Source of the DNA: Isoetes taiwanensis
Taxonomy: Eukaryota > Streptophyta > Lycopodiopsida > Isoetales > Isoetaceae
Assembly: GCA_021234155.1 (NCBI GenBank)
Contig: JAJEKV010000085.1
Location: 124,001-188,000 of the forward strand
DNA: 64,000 nucleotides
Direction: 5' to 3'
The notes below the pieces were generated by a model. It worked only from the letters and a program-made list of their open reading frames with translations. It did not search any database and was not told where the DNA came from. Numbering within the stretch: position 1 is the stretch's first letter; the number at the start of each line of letters is the position of its first letter. The position numbers and the translations under genes are program-made. Shown here one piece after another: positions 10,888-24,600 of the stretch.

Positions 10888-13800
10888 GAAGGAAGGAAGG
10901 AAGTTTATTTTAACGTCCACGGAGGCCAGAGGCCTATGAGACGGTACATGCAGAGAACAGGCAAAAAAGCCAAAAACCCCAACACAAAAAACAAACAATG
11001 TAACTGTATAGTAGAACCCTACTACCGGGATGAAAAAACCCCCACTTGGGAGGAAAAACCCTAACAGTAGGCTCTCAAATACCATGCCCCCGAAGAGCAA
11101 GTTTGACCCGCCGAAATCTGCGAGGATGTAAGCTCCCGGTCCAGCTACCATAGGTGATGCGAAAGTAACTGATGTAGCGGTGTGTCGAGCATCTAAGATC
11201 GGTGTGCCTTTGCTTTCGGACATGGGCATATCTTTGGGCTTGCATTTGGAGGGCATGGTGCTCATCCTCTATCACTTGCATCTCACAACACCGACATATC
11301 CTCTCCTCCACAGGGGATCCCGTGCCGCCATTCACCCCCAAATGACTGTTTCAATTAAGGTAATAGGAACCCGTCCTTATGGCGGCAATAGCTCTCCGTT
11401 TCTTCCGCGAGATGTGTGCTTTCAAATGCCGATGGGGTCCATGCTCAAGGCGGGATATAATCTGGATAGTGCTTTCTGTCTTGGGCTTTGCAAGAGTAGA
11501 GGCATCCCCACGAGGTGGCGGCATAGCCCGCATCCAATTGCCCATTAGCGCGCGCCGAATGCGCCGGTGCCACCATCTCATTGGTAATCCATAGACCACC
11601 TCCTAAACCATCCCATACGATTGCTCGTGCCATACCCTCTTCAAATACCGGGGGCCTGCGTTAACAACACGGCCTGTGGAGGCAAGCGATGCTCATCCAT
11701 CCCATCCACCTTATGGAAGCAAGTAAGATGCCTGCGCATAGCAGAATGCTATAAAGGCCAGAACCCCGTCTCATACAACAAAATCTGATACGATACGATG
11801 TCCTTCACTCCCAAGCTATATGTCAAGGGGTAAAAGCATGTTAGGGTGTCCCTTAAAAAGTATTATTTAGTGACTAAAAAGGTACCTAAAAGGTAGCGGG
11901 GATTTGGACTTGGGTACCCGTGATAATATCTCAATATAAGGTATGTTTTAGAACTTTTTATATATATATATTGGTCTCCGATAGCATTATCTTTATCTTA
12001 ACTTTGAATATTACCACGTCCTTGACTTTTATTTTGGATTTTTGTATTAGTTTTAATGAAAAGAAAAATGAGAAAGTACCCAGTTCTGAAGTACCTAGTG
12101 TATGTACTTTTGCAGGTTCCAAAAGTGGTACACCCTAACATGCTTTTACCCCAAGAAAGCTTTCTGCACCCTTTCCAACCTATCCCACGTGTTTTTGCTA
12201 ACTGCTGGGCCCCAAACCTCCACCCCATATAGCAGCACCGGCTCGACCAAAGCCCTAAACAAGTGTGCTCTCCTCGCCTGATCCACAGATCTATCCGCAA
12301 TACAGCGTTTTGCCTTTGCATATAAAAGCCTTCCAAACATCGCGGCTCTCCTCTCCACACACTCATCCCAAAGATGTTAGTAGTGAAATCAATTCCCGGA
12401 TACTTGAAGCTCCGCACCATCTCCACTTCCCTCCCCTGTAATATAACTCCGGGATAGGGTGTTGCGAGGACAGGATCGCGAAGAAGCTTAGTTTTGTGCA
12501 AGTTCATTGTCATTCCGTTGCCCCACGGAACCCCCGAGGGCATCCAAATCTTTCTTGCATCTTTGGCGGTCGTGTGGGCTAGCAAAGCTACATCATTCGC
12601 ATATAGTAATCGGCTCCACGAGAGGGTCGCCTCGGATAATTGCACCCGGCTCCCCATGGTGCTGCATCCCGTCTCAAGCTATCAATGTACAACCCAAAAG
12701 CGTTGGAGACAGCGGGCAGCCCCAGCTTAACTCCCATAGTACTAGCTACCGCCCGATCTTCATAAAGGCGGTGCGGCATAAAATCCCATCATAAAGGCTG
12801 GTGCACCCCGATTACGCAACTCACATGGAACTTCGCAATTCTTGCAACCTCTGCCACGACATGTCCTGGGGGGCGGTATCATATGCGATCTTAAAATCTA
12901 CAAAGCGGCAATACAAGTCATCGCGCGTACGGCTTGCCTCCATCAACACTCTCAAAGTGAAGATATGGTTGGTCGAGTGGTGAGGCGAAACCCGCCTGGC
13001 CAATTGCGCCCCCACCCTCCTCGGCCCACTTAGTGAGTTTCTTCTCCACCACCCGCCAGAGCTTTGCAAGCGGTGAGCTTACCATAATCATCCGGTAATT
13101 CGCCGGCTCATCAGATTACCGGCTTTATGCCGCGGGAACAACCTTACTAACCATCCACTCTGGGGAGCCCCTGCGCTCGAGCACGGTTAATGATCACCGT
13201 CGGGGGCCCTACCCGCGGATGGGCCACCCATTTCAACAACTCGGCCTGCGGCCCTGTAAATCCTTTTGCCTTGCCATTCGCCCGGATGCACGAGACCTGG
13301 CTGGACATCCTCCCCGCGTGGAGCTGCAAACACCTCTCCTACCTGATCCAAAAGACCACGGCATTAGCTCACGGGGGTCATATAACTCCCCGCATGGCGG
13401 TGCATCCATTGCTCCACACTTACATTACCAGCCACACGGGCGGTATAACACCTTCGCCAAAAGCTTTTGGCTCTGCCATGAAACATATCAAGCGGTAGCT
13501 CTGGGTTTTACGCCATGTATCTCCCCTTCTTGGCTTTGAGGAAGGCTTATAGTCTTGCGGGGCTGTGGCGCAAGCGGGATCTATGACCAAAGCGCGGTGG
13601 CTCTTTAGAGCCTTGCAATCAACATCAAACCACGGGTTCTCGGGGGAAAATCTTGCGGTGTCCCTCCTGGAGGGCCCTTCCTCACAAAGGAAGCCCGGCC
13701 CAACAGCAGCGCCCTCACCAGCTATGCACACCTTGCCTTTGCGGTGTGTAGAAGCTATCAAACCCACAGAACTCCCGCACCAACACGATTCATCGCGTCA

Positions 13801-14990
13801 CATACGATGGCGTGGGATGTATGGTAACCCTCCACGACCCTTTGCGGTGTCTCCACTATTGAGTGCTCCCAATTCAAGCGTGACATAAAGCGGGTAGTGA
13901 TTTGACAAAGCCTCCTCATCCCATGTGCTTGTGCCCTTTGGAGAAGTGTGTAACCATGTCAAGTCTTTGCTACGGGCGAAGGTAATCCAACACACTAGCT
14001 CCCCATCCCGCCTATCACTCCTAGTAATACCCCCGACGAGTGTGGCCATCGCTACCATGTCAAAAACACGGCAGGAGCTGGACCAAATTGCACGCCAAAT
14101 GGTCTAGCCACCATATCACAGGAGTCACGTGTATGCTGAATAGCGGTACCTCTCAAACCAAAGCGGATCAGCATTAAGCGTCACCTTGGAAGGTCACCGA
14201 TCGCGAAGCTATTGCCCGTCACGAGCATTGAAATCTCTAGCAAAACACATGTCCTGCTGCCTATAGCGGTCTATGTCATCATCTGAGTTCCTATCGGCAT
14301 CACGGACATGCATTAATGCGCATCATGTACACGTAGAACTTCGAGCCACGCATGGGAAATGTAGCGGCTAGCAAGAAACAATGGAACATGACCGGGCTCT
14401 AATACCATTACCCACATGTAGCGGTTAAATGCATCGGACTTCTGAAGTGTGATCTTGCATGCTAAGGCATCCCTAAAGTAGCAAGCCACTCCCTTTGTAC
14501 CAGCGTCGCCATAGGCTCATTAGCAAGTCGGAAATCGCGATATCCTCGAATGTCGGCAATCGATGCCCTTCATACTCCCATGTCTCCTGGGGAAGACGAT
14601 GTCCATGTCTGTCGCGATCCCATTCAAGCCATTGCCCTTCTGCCACGGGAAGCCCCTACAATTCTAGGAAACAATGCGAAGACACTTTCCCTATGCTGAC
14701 TGCGGCTATGGACCCATCGAGTGCACGAGGGCGGCTAGCGTGGTTGGATAACTTCAGGCAGCCTTGCTCCACGGGACCCGATGGGCGTCTTGCGGTTGTG
14801 GAAGGCCTCAATCCGCCCTCTCCCTGGCCTGCCTGGCCTGATGCCCCTGGACCGCTCTGCCCCTGCGACGCAGCTGTTCGTGGGAGTGTTGCCTCCGCAA
14901 CTGTCTGACGAGGAGGCACATATACCATCATCTTGCCATTAACCAAACCAGCTGTTGCCCCTTTTTGGGCAACATGGACCATCATGATAC
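10888..14990 (-). mobile_element. Non-L1 LINE (RTE/CR1/Jockey-like), nearly complete, decayed
   Basis: Read on the minus strand from about 14990. A Pro/Ser/Gln-rich start (14656-14985) precedes endonuclease-like sequence (GGITRSDRRDGELVCWI, then LTWLHTSPKGTSTWDEEALSNHYPLYV near 13830-14040). Reverse transcriptase follows (FTLRVLMEASR, CRFVDFKIAYDTAPQDM near 12840-12960; LLYANDVALLA near 12580) and a C-terminus with LVEPVLLYGVEVWGP. It ends with a 3' UTR and a GGAAGG-type microsatellite tail at 10888-10906 rather than poly-A. The active-site motif reads YAND instead of YADD. Many frame changes. It sits between pieces 2 and 3 of transposase copy 2. Confidence 0.8.
11828..12151. mobile_element. 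324-bp MITE with giant-element-like ends, inside LINE
   Basis: Inverted ends of about 22 bp: GGGTAAAAGCATGTTAGGGT at 11828 and its inverse ending at 12151. Flanked by CAAG at 11824-11827 and 12152-12155, a 4-bp target duplication. The LINE coding frame is continuous across the site when the MITE and one CAAG are set aside (VQKAFL to LGVKD), which confirms the borders. The end matches the giant element at 26314 (GGGTAAAAGCACGC) at about 18 of 22 positions. AT-rich interior, no ORF. Confidence 0.9.
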
Positions 14991-14994
14991 CTAG

Positions 14995-17925
14995 AGTTTC
15001 AAGATTGGAAGATACTTGTCAGAGTTTGGAAGACTTGTGGTTTCTTTTGAGGTTTCATCTTAAGTTACTTTCCTATTACTCATATGGTAAGAGTTAGTGT
15101 TATTTTGATCCTGCTAGAGTTTGGAAGAAATTGGCTCAAGTTTGGAAGACCCTTGGGATCTTGGTTGTATAGCCTAATTCTTTCCTTTGAGGAAATTTTC
15201 TAGTTACATTCTTATTTCTTGAAGACCAGGCAAAGGATATAGCAAGCTATACAAGGAGTTATAAGCATGTTGCTCATATTCACTCATATGGAGCTAAATG
15301 GAGTTGCACCAATGGTTTGGAAGTCACACCTATGAAGATGTCACTTTAAAGGTGAATTTTGCTCTTGTTTAGGCCTTGAAGATTGGAAGACCTTTTTAGA
15401 AGTTTGGAAGACCCTAGGGCCTTGAGCAAAGTTATGAGGTATGATTTGAGCTTTGGAGATAAGATCATGTGCTACAGGGGTTTCCATCCTTTATCCATTT
15501 CATCCATTCCATATCCACTTTCCTTTCATCTTTTTATACCCCATTTCCACCTTGTCATGCCTTCTTTCATTACTTCACTACCTATATTTTTATTGGCCTC
15601 ACCTCCACTTGTGAATTGCTCTCAAGAGATCATGAAAAACTTCAAGAGCAAGGAGGCTTGAATTTTACTTTCATCTTATTTCCCTAAATCCTGCCATAGC
15701 CTTTTTTCCTATCTTTTCACCCTCTTCCTATGATTTTTTCACCATTCCCAAGGTTGAAAACTCATTGACCATGGTCAAAATGGGCAAAATTTCAAGTATC
15801 TCAATTTGACTTGAAAACACTCTAGATTTGGAGCTTGGCAAAAAATAGCTATGTTGGCCTTTCCAAAATTCAAAAAAGACCTTGGAAAATTCCTCAAATA
15901 TTATTTCTTGGGATGCGTGCCAAAAAAATAAAAAAAAAATAGCAAAAAAAACCTATTCTAGCCTATCTACCCTATTTTTCTATTTTCCACCTCAGCCCCC
16001 CCCATTGGTCCACGTGGCGCCAGGCGGGGCCTCCGAACCTAGCTGGCACAACCCATACTCGTGGCACATAAATTCAACATCTTGACTTCGGATTATTCAA
16101 TTTATATCCTTATCTTCCGGAATCATTCAGGGCTGTGGGATATATCGAGCTTTGAAAAAAACCCTAAACTTCGAGCACCTTCGGCAACTGGCAAATTCGG
16201 TGCCCAAATCTGATTGAATCCGCCCTTTTGCTCGAAATCATCTCCTGAACCTTTTCCGAGACCTCTGGAACCCCCAGGCACTTGATTCAAGGGAATTTGC
16301 TCAAATTAAGCCTAAAATCACTCAACCGAAATGGGTTTTTGGGAGGGACGATTTTATCCAAGAATGGACATCATTTTCTTCACCCCCCTCGGAGATATAC
16401 CTCTCGTGATCTGAAACTTTCTATATCTTTGATATTTTATTGATCTGTTCTACTCCAAATTCAGCTAATCCTCGCTCGAGATTGAAGATTGACTGTATTT
16501 TGATCGAAGACCCGGCGTGTTGTGACCTACGACACCAAAACTTCTCTTTGCAATTCAAAATTCCTTATTACTTTCTCTTCCGGACAATTTCTAGATTATC
16601 GAAAGCTTACTATGCTTTGGGAGTTACTCTCAAGCATTATTTTGGATATTTTCTCCTAGATTTCTGAACTCTGTGATATTTTATGATCTTAATGCATATT
16701 CTTTGCACGGAAAAATAGTGTTGCCATCTTCTCAAGTTATAAATGTTAATGCCCTGTCTAGACCAATAGAAATCAGATATTTTAAGTTGAATCCCAAAAA
16801 TAGTTGTGTCCCAGCCTTAAATAGGATTGAGTATTGTTTATATGCAAAGAAAACAAAGAAAAAATAGTTTTTCATATCGTCACAAAGCGTGATGAAATTC
16901 AAGACTTTGGTGCATCTCGATTAAATATCATAGTGTTTGCTTGTCAAGAAAACCCTATGCACGTGATTTAGAGTTCATTCTGAGGTCATTTGCACAAATT
17001 CCAACTCAAAATTCATCACCAAACTCCATTTGCAAATTTTGGCTCTCTGTTTTGGCATTGACCAATTTTTGACTGAACTTTGACATTGATTTTCTTGGTC
17101 TTCCCCTATCCAAATCGAGACAGACTTTCATCAGTAGTTCCCTCTACTTGTCTATAACTCATACCAAAAACCAAAACTCAAAAATCTTAAAGGGTGTGAC
17201 TGCAAGATTGATTTTTGTTCTGACAGTTTTTACGCTTCGGGGACCAGTGATTTTGACAAAACCAGCATTTGAAATTGAGTTCTTTTGCTTTATATGATTA
17301 AGGATTGATCACCCTAAGTGATCTGGAGGTCCTGACCAGTTTGTTTACACTTCCTTTGAGGTTAGGCTAAAATTCCAGGTTTTAGGCTAACACCAACCCC
17401 CTCGACTTGCCGAATCTCTCTTACCTTGACCAACTCTTGGCTTCTTTCCCGTTGTTGCAGTGGCGTGAGATCCGGATCCGGTATATGGGCGTACCTTTCA
17501 AGCGGCCCAGTGCGGTGCAACAACAAAGATTTTGCCTCCCAATCCAAGGCGCAAACTTAACTAGCCGGGGTCTCATGCTCGGTCCTCCGACCTGATTGGA
17601 CTCTTGATAACCAAATCGTAATTGAGCTTTGCAAGTACCGGGTGGTAAGCTTACGGCAAATCCTCGATTTGCTCCTCCCAAGCAATCCCCTGCACAATAA
17701 GGTTGAGGCGGGCGTGCACGGATGTCTTGCTCCTCACGAAGTACCGCTTTGATTCCCCTGAGCCACCTCGGCCTGCGGTATGGGGGTGCTGGTCGCGACG
17801 ATCGGGGTGCACTCCGGACTCGTTGCACCTCCATTCGGAGGTCCTGCATCTCTTGCTGTAAGTGGGCCATATGGTTCTCTATATGTGAGCATCTTCCTGA
17901 CATCTCCTGCCTGTCTGCCTTTGCT
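14995..17925. mobile_element. LTR-retroelement-like block (fossil)
   Basis: About 2.9 kb lying between the LINE and piece 3 of the transposase gene. The first part repeats GTTTGGAAGAC-like phrases (15005-15430); the middle is long, non-coding and has the feel of a long plant Ty3-type LTR. Next come CCGTTGTTGCAG near 17450 and a possible gag-like coiled-coil reading on the minus strand (17421-17903, HIENHMAHLQQEMQDL). No paired LTR was found. Family and borders are uncertain; it looks broken and old. Confidence 0.35.
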
Positions 17926-18636
17926 TCATCAAGGACATTACCTCAAAAATCACTTGGGAGAACATAGATTATATTGAAATTGGTAAGGATAAAAATGGAA
18001 AACCTAAAAAAATAATTGAGCATCAGTATTTACATACTTCACCCAATGTTTTGATGGAAACCTTCAGATCCAAAGCAAAGGAATTTGTGACACATAATTT
18101 CAGGTATAAATGGCAGCAAGCCATGTTTAGACAACTACTGAAGCGGGTTTGCTAATGATACCATTGTATCAGTGGTTGACTTTACAGAGAATTACTCTTT
18201 CAAGGAGCAGAACGAAGCCCAGTCCAAGCATTGGCATCATGAGCAGATCACTATTCTTGTGCACCTCACACATAGAAGGGATCCTGAGACACAAGAAATC
18301 ATCAAGAAAGAACATTTTTACATATCTGATGACAGAAAACATGATTCTTTGTTTGTGCAGCATTGCTTTCTCTTACACAATCAGTGGATGCAAGAGAAGG
18401 AAATCACTTTGAAAAAGCATTATGTCTTCTTAGATGATGCAGCCTCACAATTCAAAGGTAAAAAAATCATTTTACTTTGATGCTAGATTCAAGTCTTTAA
18501 CAGGTTTAGACATGATGTGGAACTTTTGGTACTCTGGCTATAGAAAGGAAGAACATGATAGTGCAGGAGCAGTAATAAAGAGGGCTTTGAGACAACAACA
18601 TGACCAATGCACACAAGGTGGAAAGCAGTACATGTC

Positions 18637-21600
18637 CCTTTTTTTTTTTTTTTTGGAATGAAGGCAGATGTTGTATTCATTATAACATGAAATACATTTA
18701 GAAAAGGAGCTTAAAAATCCCCTTTCTCAACAGAAATAGTTTCTCACAAAGGAGAGATCTCAAGTCCTAATATATATAACAACAAAAGGTGTAAACTGGA
18801 AAGAGCCTGATAAGTTTAAAACAGCAAAGATAGTCTTAGTTTCCTCCTGATCAGAATACTTCTGCTTCAGCTTGAATCAGATCTCCAAGATCGAATTCAT
18901 CTATCTTGTTCCTGCTAAGAATCTGGAGCCATTCATCCATCTCATGTATTGTGTGCATGGTGTTATCCAGCAGGCTAACAGATAGTGCCTCCCTCTGCCT
19001 TTGCTGCTCCTGAAACAGTTTTTTGAAGACGGGCTTGAGAGAGTTATGCTGCCACAGGTCATCCTGCTTCAGAATTATCCGTAAAGCTTTTGCCCTGATA
19101 ATGAACATCTTAAGTGAAACCAGTGTGTCTCCAACCTCGACCTGATTCATTTCAGCATCCGGATTGAACATCCTGAAAGAGCCTTGAGCCCTCAATTTGT
19201 CGAATTGAGCTGCAAGACAATAACAGAAAAAATAAATGATTAGATAATAGGCCAAGATGAAGTTTTAGATGCCAATGGTTCCAGACTGCCATCCCCATCC
19301 TGCAAGACCAACTTGAAAAAGTTAAACAGACCCTTGAATGCACCAACTTTATCCCACATTTTGTCATATTCTAGTCCCCCTTCTCTCCTATGAGCAATTG
19401 CAGTCTCAATCAGTTTTGCAATGAATTGTCCAGTTCATATTTGGAGGCAGATGCTGCATGGTGACCCTATTCCTGTGAAGCCAGATACTCCATAAGGCTA
19501 TGGATCTAATTGTGGACGTGAAGGGATTATTTTCATCAAGGAAAAGTAGGAAGCTACCACTTGTAGTACCCGGGCTTAAGATGGTTAGATTCTGCACCCA
19601 TTTCCAGAAAGGCAACAACCATGGGCACTGGAATATGTGTAGAGGAGTCTCTTCCTGTCCACAGCCCACCCCGCATGATGCATCTATAACATCATTATAT
19701 TTTGAAGCTGCCACATTGCAAGTAAGGCTTTGATTGAGGATAAGCCATCTAAAGATAACCAGCTTCCTTGCACAATACTGTTTCCAACCAGATCTAGCCA
19801 TCCTGATAGCCAAGTTTTCCTCACATCGCCATTTATCCGAGATTTTCAGATTGGAACTTTTAAGAAGCAGGGGTTAAATTCTCGCAACCCTATAGCCCTC
19901 CTTTCCTTTTACAGTCCAAATAGTTTGGGACTCCCTTAGCTCAGCTATATCTCCTACTTTTTCCATGATTTTTTTGAAGATCTTCCTATCTGTCCCACTA
20001 GTCCCCAAGGTTGTGCAGATTTCATCCCAAGTTATCCATCTGTTATGTATCCTTAAGTCTTCTAGAGTTTTTATCCCTGCCATGACCCATTTTTTGTATC
20101 TCTGTGGATGTTTAAGAGCAAGACAGCCATCGTGAGGATTGGAGAAGCCCATATGCCAGAAAAAGTGAAGATCTGGGCATTGTATATTGCTCTCACTTTC
20201 CCTGAAAACAAGAGACACCTGATTCCAAGCATTAAAAATCCTTCTCATCATTTGTGAGGTGTTCGGGGCCGCTTCAAATTGTATGAAGGCTGACTCGGGA
20301 AGCTGATGGGGTATCCTCTTACCTGCCGGTAAGGACTGCTCAAGCCAGTGCCTTATAAGGCCCATTGCAGGGGATTTAGATCCATTTATTGCCCTCCAAA
20401 CTAACTTAGTTGCTAGGGCTTGAGCCTGTTGGAAGAGATCCTTGCAACCCAACCCCCCTTCTTTCCTGGATCTGACCAGATTATGCCATGCCATCTTGTG
20501 GTGTTTGTTCCAAATAAAGTTTCTAACTGCTGCTTCAATTTCCCTGTACGATCTTTTGTCAGCAATTATGGCAGACGAGAAATAGACATGAGTGGCCATG
20601 ATAACACTGTTGGCAATTTCAATTCTCCCAGCCAATGAAAGGGTAGATGGATATTGAGTTAGTTTCCTTTTTATCCTGTTTACAATGCTTGCCCAGAGCC
20701 CGTGTATATTCATATCAATTGCCAAAGGGAGTCCCAGGAGTTTGGTAGCAGTCCCCTTAGCCAAGCATTGTACACCTTCAATGGTCTTATCTTCTGTCTC
20801 CATGATTGCTATGCATTTACTCATATTCAGGTGCACTCCAGAAGCATCCCCAAAGAGGCAGAGCCTTTCAATAAAATTCCTAATACTGTAGCCATCATTC
20901 TTGAGGAAACAAAATGTGTCATCTGCATACTGCATAGCTGTTAGATGTGACGAGCCTGCCGAGTTGACCCTCTAGGCAACTCGGGATCTTGTCAATACTG
21001 TGCTAATTCTAGGTTGGTGTGACAAACAATTGGATATGGTGAAGAATTGAATCTTCCTCTTACACAGTTGAAATGACACGCTCAAAACTCAATAAGCAAA
21101 ATACTTATGATCTCAATATATTCAGATAACATTAACATCCAAAGAATCCATATTCTTCAACAAATATAACATCTAATTGTGAACAATTCAACCCAGGAGC
21201 TTCGCTCAACCACGATCCTCAGCTGCACTGCTGCCATCCCTTGCTTATTCACTGCACATGCACTCACTGGGGTTAGTCCTCGTGACTAAGTGGGGATCCC
21301 TGGCTGCCACTGCATGCATGGAAATACTCTGGAAATCTCGGATAAGCATAAACACAGACGGAAAATCCTACGTGAGTACAGTGCTAAGACAATGACAACA
21401 TAATCCAAAGAAATATCAACATGAACATCAGAAGCAAGACATAGTCAAAAATACCAAACCATCATGATACATAGCTCCGGGACAATGGGAAGCTCAAATG
21501 ACCTACATGCGGGGCCCCGTTAGCGGCGAAATGCCCGGCCGCTCACATTCCGAGCCCCATGGCTATGGAGTTGGTGGGGTGAACCTCGTATCGATACCCT

Positions 21601-24600
21601 TCCCAGCCCGTCGGCCGGAGGACCTCTTACCATGGAGTCACAGAGGGTGACATAGCATCCCTGCCGGAGAACTATGCCCGGTGTCCGCGAGCACAAGAAC
21701 CACGATGAACATGAGCATGCCGAGCAACCTAGGCCACCCAAACCTAGAAGCCCGACCCAGGAGGTTCCAAGTACATAACAAAAGATCAAGATCAACAAAG
21801 TGGGACAATGCAAGACCATAACATGTGAAGTTCATTAGACAATCTACGATAAATGTGCCTAGATCATACTCTTGCCCGATGTTGCCCCTGTACAAACTTG
21901 CCCATGTTGAGGTAGCTAACTTCATGATCCAAACATGTTGAGGAAGTCACAAGCCTAACTATCATTGATGTAGCTCCCATACCTATGTACTTCGAACAAA
22001 GGAAAACAACATTCCAAACAATGCAAACTTACCTCGGAACCATTCTCCCATGAGGATAATCCATTAGCTACGATGCTTTTGTTAAAATATTGCAACAACT
22101 TAGAAACTTACAGGATATACACTTAGACGAATAGTGCTCCATGCCATAGCCTCATCTGGACACTCCATATACCTCATATATTACTCTCTCGGCCCAACTT
22201 CTCCTGGTCTCCAAAGTTCCAACATGCTTTCTTTCTTTAAAATTATTAGCTAAGGTTTTAATATTCCATATTAAAACCCCAAGTTCCTTAGCTTTCAATT
22301 TAATAGCACATCTAATGCATGTTCTCAAATCACGCCTTTGCCAGCTTAAAACCCACTCCGTCTCATGACCGTAAATGCATATAACATCTGTCAAAGGATT
22401 CCAGACCTAGGCCCCATCTCCGGGACATCCCCAAAAGCCCAAAATTACGATTAGCTTATTATTCTTATAAATGCATCATATATTCTCTTAGTTAAATTAT
22501 TTCCACCATTCATAGAATGCTAATTCTTACTGTTGTTATTATTATGCCCAGCTCTTCATGCTCAAATTTCCTATGCTGGCTAGGCCTTTCCTTAAGCCAA
22601 GGCACAACCCAATTCCTTCTATGATTACATAGCTTTATAGTTTTTAACATGCAAACAATGAATTCAAAGCAACAAATTGGCAATTCCAGATATAAACAAC
22701 AAATCAAGACCAAAACCCAAAAGTTACAGGAAACAAACGGACAGGAAGCAGCATAGACCTATTTCGGCCCCTTTGGCTCTGATTTTAGCATCGATTCTCC
22801 ACTTACTTACAGCCCACAACCCAAATCGATCTGCTCCCAACTCAAATCAACCCGATTCAACTGGTTTTGATGCATTTTGAGGCAGTTGGGTCGCTGGAGG
22901 ATCTCTTCAAACACTGCGGAACAGCCATGTCGACTCGTGATTCATTCCAACCAGCCCTGTAGCTTCAATTTCGGCCCATTTGGGTGCTATTGCAGCCCAT
23001 TTCCAGGAGTGTCGGAGCTGGATTATTGCTGCCTCAGAGCTGGACCAGCTTTTGGACTCTATCCATAAGCCTTGAAGTGATTCAAATTCGACTCTATTGT
23101 CTCAAATCTGACTGCTAGGCAGCAATTTCGGCCTTCCTAACTATGCCCAACTGCTTGGGAAGAGCCCATATGCTTCTATTAAGTTTCCTCCATCATTCCT
23201 CAGTTAGATCCAATGCTATCTATCAAACAAAGCCTGCAAATTCCATCTCTGAATCTAGGTTCACATCAATAGATAAGCAACACCCAATCCTTTATCAAAA
23301 AGCATGAGCCAATCATAGCAACAGCCATGTGATCCATAGAATCTACAGAAAAGCCCCCACCTGAAAGAGAAGAACGATCTGATGCAGTCTCTTCAAGCTC
23401 TTGCCTCCACAACTTGGATGCAATCCTCCTCCGGGTGCCTCTGCAACTCAATACCTTCTCGAGCTCCTCTCTTGCAAAAATTCCTCACGTACCACAAAAA
23501 GCCCTCTTTTCCAATATTGCCTTTTTTTTATAAACCCTTTGTTTACATGAGCTCATGCTGCATGGATGCCACAAGTACATATACAACTCATATACGTACC
23601 ATACACAAATGCGTATACTGAACCATTAAGTGGCCAGGTCCGTTACATTAGAGTATCATGATTGTTCGGCAGATTCAGACCTTGAATTTCTTTGTTCTCC
23701 AAGATAGCTTTGATAATTCTTGTCACCATTTCTGCAACAATCAGGAAAAGGTATGGTGCAAGAGGGCAGCCCTGCCTCACCCCTCTTTGGATTGGGAATG
23801 CTGGAGTTGGGGAGCCATTAATGAGAACTGCAGAACTTGCAGCGCAATTGAAGCCATGTATCTTCTGAATTACCCTGTCAGAGAAACCCATCTTACTCAT
23901 TGCCTTGTAGAGAAATGGCCATTTGATGGTGTCATAAGCCCTTTTAAAATCTAGTTTTAAAAGGATGCAGCCCTGTTTTGAAAGCTTATTCCAGTGTAAG
24001 CCCTCATAAGCTCCTATATAATTATCCAAGATACTTCTGTTAGGGAGAAAGCCTGATTGAACTGGATCGATGCTCTTCATTAGAATCATCTTTAGCCTGT
24101 CTGCCATGATCTTGACAATGAGCTTGTATGTGGTGTTTGTAAGGGAGATTGGTCTCCAATCCCCAAAAAGAATAGGATTCTCAACTTTAGGAATGAGGGT
24201 AATCAATCCTGCATTGATGGCTGGATGTAGAAACTGTGCAGACCAGGCTCCCTGCACCAATCACATCTCTTTTTAGGAATTTTCAGAAATGAATGAAGAA
24301 CTCCGGTGGTAGTCCATCCGGTCCCGGACTTTTCCCACTTTTCATACCCCTTAAAGTATCAAAAATTTCTTTCTCTGATGGCATTTCCAGCAACTCTTCA
24401 TCATCAATGCTGCCTGACTGCTTAACCAAGTCAAACAGTTCCTGAGCTCTATTTTCATCAATCTGCTCTTCCTTGAACATCTCCACATATTTCTCTCTGA
24501 AGAAGTTTTGGATATCTCTTCCTTTTTCCAAAATGAACCCATCTTCAGTTTGTACCTTTGTAATCCCATTGTTAGATAGCCTATTTTTGGCCACCCTAAA

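Noticed and set aside
10825-11265. 146-codon minus ORF
   Set aside because: Lies in the LINE 3' UTR; the same sequence at 62132-62365 shows it is element UTR.
13190-13888. Plus-strand ORFs of 100 codons or more over the non-L1 LINE
   Set aside because: Antisense shadows of the minus-strand LINE; no domain.
14995-17925. 5-bp CATCA on both sides as a target duplication of the LTR-like block
   Set aside because: The block does not end in CA next to it, and a 5-bp match alone can be chance.
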